Below are positions 1 through 8,673 of a stretch of DNA of 64,000 nt, in pieces (position 1 is the stretch's first letter; every line of letters starts with the position of its first letter). Made by a program: the position numbers and the translations under genes. Below the pieces are notes generated by a model. That model was not told the origin of the DNA and did not search any database. It saw nothing but the letters and a program-made list of their open reading frames with translations. The DNA is taken from NCBI GenBank assembly GCA_000828975.1, contig AP014683.1, forward strand, positions 2,003,700 to 2,067,699, in the 5' to 3' direction. Source of the DNA: Burkholderiales bacterium GJ-E10. GTDB lineage: Bacteria; Pseudomonadota; Gammaproteobacteria; Burkholderiales; Burkholderiaceae_F.

Positions 1-540
1 CCGGATCAATAGCCAGGCGTTCGTTGCCGGCTGGTAGGCTGCGGCCGAAAACAGCAAGCTGACGTTGACGTTGATACCTTCTGCGATCCGCGTTTCTGCA
101 GCGGCAATGCCGACCAGCGTGGCGGGCACCTTGATCATCGCATTCGGCTGCTCGAGCGCCGCCCACAGACGGCGCGCTTCCTGCATGGTGCCTTCAGTGT
201 CATGCGCCAGATAGGGTGAAACCTCCAGGCTGGCGTAGCCATCGCGGCCCCGGGTGGTTTCGTACACAGGGTAGAGCTCGGTTGCCGCACGGCGGATGTC
301 TTCCCGCGCCAGGTGCTCGTAGACCGTAGCGGCCGGCACATCGCTCGATTGCACGATATTGGCGGCGTAGTAGCCATTTTGGCTGATGCTTTTCTCAAAT
401 ATTGCCGGGTTCGAGGTGACGTCCATGATGCCGTCATCTTGGATTGGGCGGCGCAGTTCCAGACCGTCAAGCAGCTCGCGTCCGATGTAATCGAGCCAGA
501 CGGACTGGCCATGTCCATGCAGCTTACGCAGGGGATTCAT
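1..540 (-). CDS. tal: Transaldolase, 5' part (runs off left edge)
   Basis: Transaldolase of the non-oxidative pentose phosphate pathway moves a dihydroxyacetone unit between sugar phosphates in the cytoplasm. Only the first 180 codons are in the window, reading leftwards from an ATG at 540-538. Recognisable family stretches are MDVTSNPAIFEKSI (residues ~46-59), LEVSPYLAHDTEGTM, the Schiff-base lysine context MIKVPAT and GINVNVSLLFS. These fit the longer bacterial type (tal, or the N-terminal half of a tal-pgi fusion). No stop is visible, so fusion status cannot be judged. Other pentose-phosphate genes (zwf, glk) lie further right on the opposite strand. Confidence 0.9.
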   Translation of the reverse strand, partial: MNPLRKLHGHGQSVWLDYIGRELLDGLELRRPIQDDGIMDVTSNPAIFEKSISQNGYYAANIVQSSDVPAATVYEHLAREDIRRAATELYPVYETTRGRDGYASLEVSPYLAHDTEGTMQEARRLWAALEQPNAMIKVPATLVGIAAAETRIAEGINVNVSLLFSAAAYQPATNAWLLIR

Positions 541-604
541 TATTGCGATGCTCCCATCGGGAATGATGGAGGTTGGTCGTGGCAACAGGACAAACCTAAC
601 AGGA

Positions 605-748
605 TTTGACAAACCGGAAAACAAAGTCTCGCTCGGGTTCGCCGAGGGCCTCAACAACAAGATCTGCGTCTTCCAGCGGCGGGCGTATGGCCTGCGCAAC
701 GAGGAGTATCTCCGCCTCAAAGTGCTGACTTCCACGCTCCCGGCCCTC
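605..748 (+). pseudogene. ISL3-type transposase C-terminal remnant
   Basis: About 48 codons resemble the C-terminal end of ISL3/IS204-family transposases, with the stretch SLGFAEGLNNKI followed by QRRAYGLRNEEYLRLKVLT. No DDE catalytic core, upstream part or terminal repeat is visible, so this is a scar rather than an element. It sits between the start of tal and the end of the ferritin-like gene. It marks a past insertion beside a region with several other truncated genes. Confidence 0.7.
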
Positions 749-785
749 TGGGTTGAGAAGACCCTAAAAAAGCGCGGAGGCGGCC

Positions 786-1634
786 TTACGCCGCAGCGGG
801 TTGCGATCTCGGTAGCACGCGCAAAAGAAAGTTGGCGATGGTCGGGGCGAGCATGGGGCGCAACAGCCGCGCATCATAGCGGCCGAAGCGGGCCTCGTTC
901 TCCTCGCGACAGCGCTCCAGCAGCGACCGCAAATCGATGTCCGTGCTGATTTCCTTGTGCCCGGTAAGGGTGAAGTTCTCCCCCTGCTGTTCGCCCAGAC
1001 CGCGCGCCGTCTTGATCCGGCTCCAGGCCTGCAACAGGATGACCCACACCGTCTGCAACCTCAGCCAGGGCCGCTTCCACCATGGCAACCGGGCGCGATA
1101 CCAGGCCAGCCAGTTGACGAAGAAAATGATGTGGCGCGCCTCTTCCTGCATGACCGGTTCGAAGACGGCGACCAGATCGCGGGGAAAAAATCCCGAATCG
1201 CGCGCCAAGGCGAACAGGCCGAACGCGAAGTAGGAATCCAGGCACTCGCCATAGCCCGTATACAGGAACTCCCAATAGGGATCCCGAATCGTCGGAGGCG
1301 GCGGTAACGCCGGCAACTCGATGCCGTAATGGCGAACCAGATTTTCCAGCAAGACGGCATGGCGCTGCTCTTCCTCGCCGTTCATGGCGATGGCGTCTCG
1401 CACCACCGGATCCGACTCCGCCATCGCGGCGGCGCGCACCCGGTCCGCCGTCGCACTTTCCGTCGATACGGCCTCCCCCCAGAACGGCAGGCGCACGAGA
1501 CGCTGCCGGGCGTCGTCGTCGAGAGGGGGCCACGCGATTTTGCTCGCGTCGTAGTCGACGTGTGTCTCGAAAAAGAATTTGCAAAACAGATCCCGATGTT
1601 TCGTCGAACCGATGCGCCAGGTAGCTGCCGTCAC
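786..1634 (-). CDS. Ferritin-like diiron-fold protein
   Basis: A 282-residue protein that looks like a ferritin-like four-helix carboxylate protein. Two EExxH-type metal motifs are visible, [11 protein letters not shown] and [12 protein letters not shown], with further acidic positions in [11 protein letters not shown] between them. This is the arrangement expected for a dinuclear metal site. The reading frame is open further upstream to 1769. The GTG at 1634-1632 is preferred because AAAGGAG stands five bases before it and the upstream part has no family look. The substrate is unknown; oxidase, hydroxylase or metal storage roles are all possible. The upstream neighbours on this strand are debris and a bufferin locus. 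Confidence 0.7.
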   Translation of the reverse strand: MTAATWRIGSTKHRDLFCKFFFETHVDYDASKIAWPPLDDDARQRLVRLPFWGEAVSTESATADRVRAAAMAESDPVVRDAIAMNGEEEQRHAVLLENLVRHYGIELPALPPPPTIRDPYWEFLYTGYGECLDSYFAFGLFALARDSGFFPRDLVAVFEPVMQEEARHIIFFVNWLAWYRARLPWWKRPWLRLQTVWVILLQAWSRIKTARGLGEQQGENFTLTGHKEISTDIDLRSLLERCREENEARFGRYDARLLRPMLAPTIANFLLRVLPRSQPAAA

Positions 1635-1765
1635 GAGTTCTCCTTTCCAACGATGCCCTTTTCCTTCCTTGGCCGGGGCGCCCCGCAAGCACGGGTTGCC
1701 GTAACTCCCCTCACCCCGCGCCTCCCAACTCCGGACGGCTTTCGGCGCCGGTGTCGGGCGACACC

Positions 1766-1927
1766 TCATGCTCGTCCCTCCAGCACGCCCTCCCTCACAC
1801 GGGCGCGAAACGCATCCCGCTTCGCAATCGCGTCCTCCGCTGCATCCAGAATGAAGCGCTCAGCGGCGCGTTCGAACGGAACCCGTCCGGAAAACTCCCG
1901 CCAACGGCAGATTTGCACCGCCGCCAT
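1766..1927 (-). pseudogene. Possible 6-phosphogluconolactonase N-terminal fragment
   Basis: A 53-codon open frame whose first half resembles the N-terminus of 6-phosphogluconolactonase: [20 protein letters not shown], then [12 protein letters not shown]. In the family this is followed by a glycine-rich substrate loop, but here the similarity stops and the frame closes shortly after. A few codons upstream another frame ends with [15 protein letters not shown] and a stop at 1939-1937, which may be the tail of a second lost gene. The identification rests on a short stretch and is weak. It would fit the nearby tal/zwf/glk genes. Confidence 0.35.
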
Positions 1928-2222
1928 TCCGGCGCTTCACTTCTTCGGCGCCTCGGCGTCGAAGCCCACCATCAGCCACAGTACCCTCGCATCCCCACAG
2001 CCGCGTCCGCCGCAAACTCGGGGTGGCGGGCGTCGGCCCGCCACCCAGGTAGTTCTCGGAGTGGACCTCGAACCATGCGACATCCGGCCGGGCGTCGAGC
2101 ACGTCCCGATGATGCGGGAAACGCAGCCCGATCCCCGCCCGCGCCGGGATGGATGTTGCCCCGTTCCGCCCGCAGGACGCGGCGGGGGGGATGGTGCTCG
2201 CTTGGTCCACTACCGCTCCCAT
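1860..2222 (-). pseudogene. Truncated BufB-like (DUF692/MNIO) maturase N-terminus
   Basis: MNIO/DUF692 enzymes are multinuclear iron oxidative enzymes that modify cysteines in ribosomally made peptides such as bufferins. The first ~60 residues fit the family N-terminus: [20 protein letters not shown], then [14 protein letters not shown] complete enzyme is near 280 residues. After about 2040 the similarity ends abruptly and the frame runs through unrelated debris to a stop at 1862-1860. The iron-binding core is therefore missing. The gene starts ten bases after the bufA stop, in bufferin-operon order. An active maturase would have to be encoded elsewhere. Confidence 0.75.
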
Positions 2223-2231
2223 CGTGCGGGA

Positions 2232-2564
2232 TTACGACGCGTGCAGTTTTCCGCCGGCGATCTTGCCGCAATCGCCCGCCGGCAGGAGCACGAAGGATGC
2301 CGGATCGCGCGGGATCGTGGCCTGACCGGCGCAGGAATGCGCCCCTTCGGCGCAGTCGTTGCGGCCTACGGCGTTGATTCCGTAGCACTTTTGCAGGTGC
2401 TCCTTCTTGGCGCGCATCATGTTCTTCTGGACGACGGGTGGCATCTTGCTCATGTCCATCATGCCGCCCCCCATCATCTGGGCGGAAGCGGGCATCAGTT
2501 GCAGGCCCATGGCCAGGCCAAGGGCGGCGGACAGCGCGGAGGCCGCGCTAACGGTACGAGACAT
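2232..2564 (-). CDS. Bufferin precursor (BufA-like, DUF2282)
   Basis: A 110-residue secreted precursor of the bufferin type, a copper-buffering peptide of the periplasm. A signal peptide (~1-28, ending at ASAQ) is followed by a methionine-rich stretch (MMGGGMMDM). The core then holds four cysteines in the family contexts LQKCYG, RNDCAEGAHSCAG and PAGDCGK. AGGAG lies seven bases upstream of the ATG. In known systems the cysteines are modified by an MNIO enzyme, but the adjacent bufB here is truncated. The 242 bases between this gene and doxX hold no recognisable gene. Confidence 0.8.
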   Translation of the reverse strand: MSRTVSAASALSAALGLAMGLQLMPASAQMMGGGMMDMSKMPPVVQKNMMRAKKEHLQKCYGINAVGRNDCAEGAHSCAGQATIPRDPASFVLLPAGDCGKIAGGKLHAS

Positions 2565-2806
2565 AGGTTTCTCCTCGGGTTTCGGAAGCCGTCCGATATC
2601 GGACTGGTTTGTCGGGCAGCGTGCCGTTTTCTTACAGGGTGACCCCCGAACTTCGCGGGCATGCCTTCGCCAACCGCTCCGGAACGAAGAGGTGGGCGTG
2701 TCCTGCCCCCAAGAGGACGAGTTGCTTCACGGTACCCAAGACCGAAGGGGCTTTACGAGGGAGGAGTGTGGGCGGGCGGGAAGGATGTTGCGGCCCATGA
2801 TGTTCC

Positions 2807-3274
2807 TCATTTCAAGAAGCGCCGGGCGAGCAGATGATCGATCGACACCATGCCGGGGCCTCGGCTGATCAGGAAGACCAGCATCGCCGCCCACTGGATG
2901 TGCGTGGGCCACGCTTGCGGATAGACGAAGATCTCGATGAACGTCGTCATCCCCAGCATCACCAGCGCGGCGCCGCGGGTAAAGAGGCCGAGCACCAGCA
3001 GCACCGGCGTGGACAGTTCGATGCCGAGGGCCATGTGCGCGGCGAAATCGGGCGAGAGGATCGGAACCTTGTACTCGTCGGTGAACAGTTCGATCGTCGT
3101 GTCCCAGTTGGCGAGTTTGGTCTGCGCCGAATTCCAGAATACGGTGGCCATCGCGGCGCGGGGCAGGAGCGCGAGCGCGCTATAGGGAATGCACTCCAGC
3201 ATCGCGATGCCCCGCCGGAGCAGGGCGATCGGTCCGGCGGGGCGCGATGTCGAAATTGCGCAGGAATGGTTCAT
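2807..3274 (-). CDS. DoxX family membrane protein (BufD-like)
   Basis: A 155-residue integral membrane protein with the DoxX-type arrangement of about four helices: an N-terminal helix around ALALLPRAAMATVFW, helices around TPVLLVLGLFTRGAALVMLG and AAMLVFLISRGPGMVSIDHLL. The ATG at 3274 is chosen because GGGAG precedes it by seven bases; the longer open frame upstream has no membrane or family character. DoxX proteins are frequent fourth members of bufferin operons, which suits its position just upstream of bufA. DoxX proteins also occur elsewhere, so the link to copper is inferred from neighbourhood. Confidence 0.75.
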   Translation of the reverse strand: MNHSCAISTSRPAGPIALLRRGIAMLECIPYSALALLPRAAMATVFWNSAQTKLANWDTTIELFTDEYKVPILSPDFAAHMALGIELSTPVLLVLGLFTRGAALVMLGMTTFIEIFVYPQAWPTHIQWAAMLVFLISRGPGMVSIDHLLARRFLK

Positions 3275-3454
3275 GTCGTGTCTCCCGGTGATTGCGGATT
3301 CGAAGCGAGTCCATGCGTTGGCTGGCCATATGTCGCGGGAGACACCGCAATTCTTACGCCGATTTGGCAGATGTAAGAAGCGGCGTGATTCGACCGACTG
3401 AACGTCCAATCGGCGCAAAGGCAACGGAAATTCCGGAATCATGGGGAGGCGAAC

Positions 3455-6130
3455 GTGAAAATCAGCCTGTTTCGTTACGGTTCGACCCCGTCCGCGGAAC
3501 ATGCGCGCCTGGTCTCCGACATCGGCAAGGAGCGTGGGTGGCGACGCTGGGGTCCCTATTTAAGCGAACGACAATGGGGAACCGTGCGCGAGGACTACAG
3601 CGCGGACGGCGAGGCGTGGCGGTACCTCACCCACGATCACGCGCGCAGCCGGGCCTACCGCTGGGGCGAGGACGGAATCGCCGGCGTGTGCGACCGCGAC
3701 CAGCGGTTGTGTCTGGCTTTTGCCTTCTGGAACGGGCGCGATCCGTTCCTCAAGGAACGCCTCTTCGGTCTGAGCAACGAGGAGGGGAATCACGGCGAGG
3801 ACGTCAAGGAGTGCTACTACTACCTCGATTCGACGCCGACCCACTCCTACATGCGGATGCTCTACAAGTACCCGCAGCGGGAATTTCCCTACGCACGATT
3901 GGTGGAGGAAAACCGCCGCCGCGGCCGCAAGGACCCGGAGTTCGAGCTCGCCGATACCGGCATCTTCGATGGCGACCGATACTTCGACGTGTTCGTGGAG
4001 TACGCCAAGGCGGACAAGGACGATCTGCTCGCAAGCGTGACCGTGCACAACCGCGGCCCGAACGAGGCCGAACTGGTGGTGTTGCCGCAACTGTGGTTCC
4101 GCAACACCTGGTCCTGGAAGCCGGGGGTGGATCGACCCAATCTATCCCGCGGCGAGGACGGCGGCATCGTCGTGCAGCATCCGAAGCTGCCGGCGCATCG
4201 CTTCTACTGCGACGGCGACCCGAACGTATTGTTTTGCGACAACGACACCAACCCGGCGCGGATCCACGGTGCACCGGCGCAAGGGTACTTCAAGGACGCA
4301 TTCCACGACCATGTGGTCGCCGGCCGGCCGGAGGCGGTCAATCCGGCCAATACCGGCACGAAGGCGGCGGCCCTGTACCGATTGCAGATCCCCGCGGGCG
4401 GTTCCGTGCGCATCCGGTTGCGTCTGGCTCCGGATGCGATGGTGAATCCGTTCAAGGATTTCGAATCGGTTCTGTCGCTACGGCGGGCGGAGGCGGACCG
4501 GTTCTACGACCTTGTGCTGGCCGGCGCACCGAACGACGACGCCAGGCTCGTCCTGCGGCAGGCGTACGCCGGGCTGCTCTGGAGCAAACAGTTCTATTAC
4601 TACGACGTCGGCGAGTGGCTGGACGGCGATCCGATGCAGCCGCCACCCCCGGTCTCGCGCCGGCATGGCCGGAACTTCGAGTGGCGGCATCTCAACAACG
4701 CCGACCTCATCCTGATGCCGGACAAATGGGAATACCCATGGTACGCGTCCTGGGATCTGGCCTTCCACGCCGTGGCGCTGGCGCGCATCGACCCGGAGTT
4801 CGCGAAGCGACAACTTGTCCTGCTCGGTCGCGTCTGGTACATGCATCCCAACGGTCAGATCCCGGCATACGAATGGAATTTCAGCGATGTCAATCCACCC
4901 GTACAGGCATGGGCGGCATGGCGGGTGTTTGAAATCGATCGCGCTGCGAACGGCGGCCGCGGCGATCTGCAGTTTCTCGAGCGGGTCTTCCACAAGCTGG
5001 TACTCAATTTCACGTGGTGGGTCAACCGCAAGGACGCGGACGGGCGCAACATCTTCCAGGGAGGGTTCCTGGGGCTGGACAACATCGGCGTATTCAATCG
5101 CAGCGCCCCGTTGCCGACCGGCGGACATGTCAGCCAGTCGGACGGTACCGCGTGGATGGCGATGTACAGCCTGCACCTGATGCGCATCGCGCTCACCCTG
5201 GCGGAGCATAACCCGGTGTATCAAGACCTCGCCACGAAATTTTTCGAGCACTTCCTGCACATCGCCGAGGCAATGTCCAACATGGGCGAGGAGGGAATCG
5301 GCCTGTGGGACGAGGAGGATCAGTTCTATTACGACGTGCTCAATCCAAGCGAAGGGGGACCGATTCCCCTCAAAGTGCGTTCGATGGTCGGGTTGATTCC
5401 CCTTTTTGCAGTCGAAATCCTTGATCCGAAGGCCCTGGAGCCGCTTTCCGACTTTCATGAACGGATGGGTTGGCTGATGAAGTACCTGCCGCGCCTGGCC
5501 GCGCAGATTTCCTGCTGCGACGTTCCAGGTGTACGGGGCCGCGGGCTGCTGTCCCTGTTGCGGCCGGAGCGGCTGCGTCCGGTGCTGCGCCGGATGCTGG
5601 ACGAGACAGAGTTTCTCTCCGATCACGGCGTGCGTGCGCTTTCCCGGGCGCACCGGGATCAGCCATATCGGTTTTCCTGCTGCGGACAAGTGATGTCGGT
5701 GGATTACGTCCCCGGGGAGTCGGAAACGCCGTTGTTCGGCGGCAACTCGAATTGGCGCGGACCGGTATGGATGCCTCTCAACTTTCTCATCATCGAGTCC
5801 CTGCGCCGGTATCACCGCTACTTCGGCGAAAGCTTCCGTATCGAATGCCCGACCGGATCGGGCGTCGAAATGAATTTGGCCGAAGTTGCGGATGAACTCT
5901 GCCGACGCCTCGGGCGGCTTTTTCTGCGCGGTCCGGACGGACGGCGCGTGGTGTTCGGCGAGTCCGAAAAAAACCAGCGTGACCCCCATTTCTGTGACTA
6001 CGTGCTGTTCCACGAGTATTTCCACGGCGATACCGGACAGGGTCTCGGCGCATCGCACCAAACCGGTTGGAGCAGCCTGATCGCGGAATTGCTGCTGCCT
6101 TCCATCCACGAAAACGGGGCAAGTGGATGA
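3455..6130 (+). CDS. GH63/MGH1-like glucosidase
   Basis: An 891-residue soluble protein resembling bacterial members of the GH63 / mannosylglycerate-hydrolase-like (alpha/alpha)6 barrel family. Conserved-looking stretches include WGPYLSERQWGTVREDYS at the N-terminus, KWEYPWYASWDLAFHAVAL and GQIPAYEWNFSDVNPPVQAW in the barrel, and GGNSNWRGPVWMPLNFL near the C-terminus. The start is GTG at 3455, with GGGAGG about six bases upstream. The family removes glucose or mannose units from oligosaccharides. The exact substrate is not evident. The transaldolase, zwf and glk genes nearby suggest use of the released sugar in the pentose phosphate route. Confidence 0.8.
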   Translation: MKISLFRYGSTPSAEHARLVSDIGKERGWRRWGPYLSERQWGTVREDYSADGEAWRYLTHDHARSRAYRWGEDGIAGVCDRDQRLCLAFAFWNGRDPFLKERLFGLSNEEGNHGEDVKECYYYLDSTPTHSYMRMLYKYPQREFPYARLVEENRRRGRKDPEFELADTGIFDGDRYFDVFVEYAKADKDDLLASVTVHNRGPNEAELVVLPQLWFRNTWSWKPGVDRPNLSRGEDGGIVVQHPKLPAHRFYCDGDPNVLFCDNDTNPARIHGAPAQGYFKDAFHDHVVAGRPEAVNPANTGTKAAALYRLQIPAGGSVRIRLRLAPDAMVNPFKDFESVLSLRRAEADRFYDLVLAGAPNDDARLVLRQAYAGLLWSKQFYYYDVGEWLDGDPMQPPPPVSRRHGRNFEWRHLNNADLILMPDKWEYPWYASWDLAFHAVALARIDPEFAKRQLVLLGRVWYMHPNGQIPAYEWNFSDVNPPVQAWAAWRVFEIDRAANGGRGDLQFLERVFHKLVLNFTWWVNRKDADGRNIFQGGFLGLDNIGVFNRSAPLPTGGHVSQSDGTAWMAMYSLHLMRIALTLAEHNPVYQDLATKFFEHFLHIAEAMSNMGEEGIGLWDEEDQFYYDVLNPSEGGPIPLKVRSMVGLIPLFAVEILDPKALEPLSDFHERMGWLMKYLPRLAAQISCCDVPGVRGRGLLSLLRPERLRPVLRRMLDETEFLSDHGVRALSRAHRDQPYRFSCCGQVMSVDYVPGESETPLFGGNSNWRGPVWMPLNFLIIESLRRYHRYFGESFRIECPTGSGVEMNLAEVADELCRRLGRLFLRGPDGRRVVFGESEKNQRDPHFCDYVLFHEYFHGDTGQGLGASHQTGWSSLIAELLLPSIHENGASG

Positions 6131-6195
6131 ATGGAATATCGGATCTGCTACGGAAAGATATCGGTCGGGCAGCTTCCCAACAGGGAGATTTCCAA

Positions 6196-6921
6196 ATGTC
6201 GAGTTTCAGACGGCGTCGCTCGCAATCCAAAGAACCGAGGCGCGGCTGGACTTTGTGCCTCGTTGCAGGTTTTGGGTGGCTCGCTTTCGCAGCGCCTGCA
6301 ATGGCGGGGGCGTGGGTGTATGGCGATTCCGCGGCGAGGCACAACTCGGTGTTCGTGTTCGGTGGGCGAATGTCGACCGGGGACTGGGCAAGCACCTCGA
6401 TTTTCAATCGGAACTATTCGGATACCCAACGGTATGACAACTCGATTGCCGGGGCGGCCTACGATCGCGACGTATATGACTGGGGCCGAGGGTGGCTGCT
6501 GCGCGGGGAGGTCGGTGTTGCGGACCGATTCGGGCACTATAAGGTTTGCTGCGGCACCGGCGGACCGCAAGCGACGCAGATTTCGCATTCCGAACTGAAT
6601 AGCTATGAATTCTGGTTCGGACCGCAAATCCGAAGAGAGGGAATCGCGCTCGGGACTTCCGTGCGGATGTCGGTTTCGGTCACCGGCGGATTCAGCTACG
6701 TGACGAGTTCGATCGGACGCGAGCAGCAGCGCGAGATCGCCTACGACGGGCAAGCGCACCTGCTGTTTTATGGGGCTTACGAGTTCGGCTTTTCCTTGAC
6801 GAGTCATCCAAACGTCGAGCTGGTCTACCGCTTGACGCACCGTTCGGGCTTGAACGGCACCTTGGGAAATATGCGGGAAGGGTACAACGCGAACGTGTTG
6901 GGGATGCGATACCGTTTCTGA
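6196..6921 (+). CDS. Outer-membrane beta-barrel protein, PagL/acyloxyacyl hydrolase-like
   Basis: A 241-residue exported protein with a signal peptide (hydrophobic stretch LCLVAGFGWLAFAAPAMA) and alternating beta-barrel sequence ending in a typical C-terminal aromatic residue (GMRYRF). Near the C-terminus LTHRSGLNG provides a His-x-Ser pair, followed 13 residues after the His by a Glu in NMREG. PagL lipid A deacylases use a His-x-Ser ... Glu arrangement of nearly this spacing. A lipid A 3-O-deacylase-like role is thus possible but unproven. A plain structural barrel is the alternative. ATG at 6196 has AGGGAG upstream. Confidence 0.55.
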   Translation: MSSFRRRRSQSKEPRRGWTLCLVAGFGWLAFAAPAMAGAWVYGDSAARHNSVFVFGGRMSTGDWASTSIFNRNYSDTQRYDNSIAGAAYDRDVYDWGRGWLLRGEVGVADRFGHYKVCCGTGGPQATQISHSELNSYEFWFGPQIRREGIALGTSVRMSVSVTGGFSYVTSSIGREQQREIAYDGQAHLLFYGAYEFGFSLTSHPNVELVYRLTHRSGLNGTLGNMREGYNANVLGMRYRF

Positions 6922-7162
6922 GTCCAGCCATGAAACGGACGGTCTCCTCCCGAGACGATTTTCTCGATGGGGAAGACCGGGGCCTGCTGCCGTGGCTGCC
7001 CGTTTCTGGTTGCGTTCTCTCCCTGGAGGCAAGAAGGAGAAATACTGTTTCGCAGTGGGGCCGAGAAAGGAAGGCTTCAAGAATCCATCCTGTAATAAGC
7101 AGAGCCGACTTCGCGACCAATCCCCACGCGCCGATTCGAATGCGCATATCGGGAGAAAAAAG

Positions 7163-7759
7163 ATGAGTTTGCTGAGATTCGCGAAAGCGCCGGATTCCCT
7201 GGTTCTGCCCAAAGCCGCTGATTGGACGATCCCGTTCCTGACTTCGGAGAGTCCGGCGCTGGAAGCGATGACGGATTTCCGCTGCGCCCCCGCGATTTCC
7301 GTACCGGAAAACACGCAAATCGACGATGCGCTGAACCGGATGATCCACTCCGGAGTCCGCCTGCTGTTCGTGGTGGATTCCTCGTTCAAGCTGCTCGGAG
7401 CCGTGTCCTCCCATGATATCCAGGGGGAGCGGCCGATGCTCTACCTGCAGTCCCAGGACTGCAACCGAGAACATTGCAGCCGGGCGGACGTGACCGTACG
7501 CCACGTCATGGAGCCGCTGACGGCGTGGCATACCCTGACCATCTCTGCTCTGGAGCACGCTACCGTGGGCGACCTGGTGTCCCGGTTCCGTGATCAATCA
7601 CGCCGACACATCATCGTGATCGAAACGCCGGGGAACGCGACGTCATTCGTGCGCGGCGTGATTTCGGCGAGTTTTCTGGAGCGCGCTTTGGGTTCGCCGG
7701 TCGAGACGAGTCATGCCGCGCAAAATTTCGCGGAAATGGGCCTGGTTCTTGCGCGATGA
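7163..7759 (+). CDS. Tandem CBS-domain protein
   Basis: A 198-residue cytoplasmic protein built from a pair of CBS domains, modules that usually bind adenine nucleotides and regulate partners. The first domain spans roughly residues 35-105 (APAISVPENTQIDDALNRM, then LLFVVDSSFKLLGAVSSHDI) and the second about 110-180 (VRHVMEPLTAWHTL, then HIIVIETPGNA). A cysteine pair sits in the linker (QDCNREHCSR). ATG at 7163 follows GGGAGA. No catalytic domain is attached. The target is unknown and the genes either side do not identify it. Confidence 0.75.
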   Translation: MSLLRFAKAPDSLVLPKAADWTIPFLTSESPALEAMTDFRCAPAISVPENTQIDDALNRMIHSGVRLLFVVDSSFKLLGAVSSHDIQGERPMLYLQSQDCNREHCSRADVTVRHVMEPLTAWHTLTISALEHATVGDLVSRFRDQSRRHIIVIETPGNATSFVRGVISASFLERALGSPVETSHAAQNFAEMGLVLAR

Positions 7760-7818
7760 TCAAATCCTACGCATTTTCGCGAGATCCGAAGCGTTTCCAC
7801 TTTTTAAGGGAGTAGATC

Positions 7819-8652
7819 TTGGTTCGTCGTCGATGGCGGTTTGTCGTCCTCGGAGCGCTCGCGCTGCTTTCGGTTGGATGGGGCGGGCCTAGCCGTGCCG
7901 CAGGATCCCCGCCGGCAATGTGCCCGCAAGTTGTCGGGACGGAGCGTGTTGCGCCGATTTCGTCTTCTGTCGCTGCCACCATTCGAACCCGTGTGGAACA
8001 GAAGATTGGAGGCGCGGTACGTTCGGTGTGCCGTATGCCGTTCGGGCTTTATGAGGTTGTGGACGACATGGACGTCGTCTACGTTGACGCGCGAGTCCGC
8101 TACCTGATCGTGGGCCGCGCATTTGCGCTGCATGGCTCAGGAGCGGAGGATTTGACGACTTCCCGCCAGGAGGCGTTCCGTCGTGTGGATGTCAAGGCGC
8201 TGCCGTTTGCGATGGCCGTCAAAACGGTTCGCGGCGATGGTTCACGTCTTCTTGTGGAGTTTGAAGATCCCAATTGCCCGTACTGCAGACGTTTCGAGCG
8301 AGAGATTGTCGGCTTGAACAACGTCACGATTTATACGTTCCTATATCCGGTTCTCTCGCGCAACCGGACGAATCCGGACGACTCCTATCCCCAGGCCAGA
8401 TCGGTGTGGTGTTCGGCCAACCGTTCGCATTCTTGGGACGAGGTCATGCTGAAGGGGGAACGTCTTCCGCCGGCCCCCGCCTCATGTGATGCGCCGCTTG
8501 ATCAAAATCTGGCGCTCGGCCGGAAGCTCAAGATCACCGGCACTCCCACTTTGATATTTGCGGACGGGCGGCGGATTCCAGGCGTAATTTCTCTTGCGTC
8601 CGTCGAACATCTGTTGAACGTGGCGGAGAAAGAAAAGCTACCGAAGCGGTAA
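7819..8652 (+). CDS. dsbC: DsbC-like periplasmic disulfide isomerase
   Basis: A 277-residue exported thiol:disulfide isomerase. A signal peptide (~1-28, ending SRAAG) is followed by a DsbC dimerisation-like N-terminal domain (GLYEVVDDMDVVYVD ... YLIVGR). The thioredoxin-fold domain has the active site NCPYCRRFE and the cis-proline loop GTPTLIF. The start is TTG at 7819, which has AAGGGAG at the right distance; no ATG fits. It would reshuffle wrong disulfides in periplasmic proteins. The copper genes elsewhere in the window make a link to metal stress conceivable, but nothing in the local context ties it to them. Confidence 0.85.
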   Translation: MVRRRWRFVVLGALALLSVGWGGPSRAAGSPPAMCPQVVGTERVAPISSSVAATIRTRVEQKIGGAVRSVCRMPFGLYEVVDDMDVVYVDARVRYLIVGRAFALHGSGAEDLTTSRQEAFRRVDVKALPFAMAVKTVRGDGSRLLVEFEDPNCPYCRRFEREIVGLNNVTIYTFLYPVLSRNRTNPDDSYPQARSVWCSANRSHSWDEVMLKGERLPPAPASCDAPLDQNLALGRKLKITGTPTLIFADGRRIPGVISLASVEHLLNVAEKEKLPKR

Positions 8653-8673
8653 CCATAGAAACTGCGGCGACGG

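Noticed and set aside
1329-2642. 437-codon plus-strand open frame over the ferritin-like and bufferin genes
   Set aside because: No family similarity; the minus strand carries the ferritin-like motifs, BufA cysteines and good ribosome binding sites.
4478-6109. Long minus-strand open frame (543 codons)
   Set aside because: Lies fully antisense to the GH63-like gene, has no family character or ribosome binding site; typical GC-rich shadow frame.
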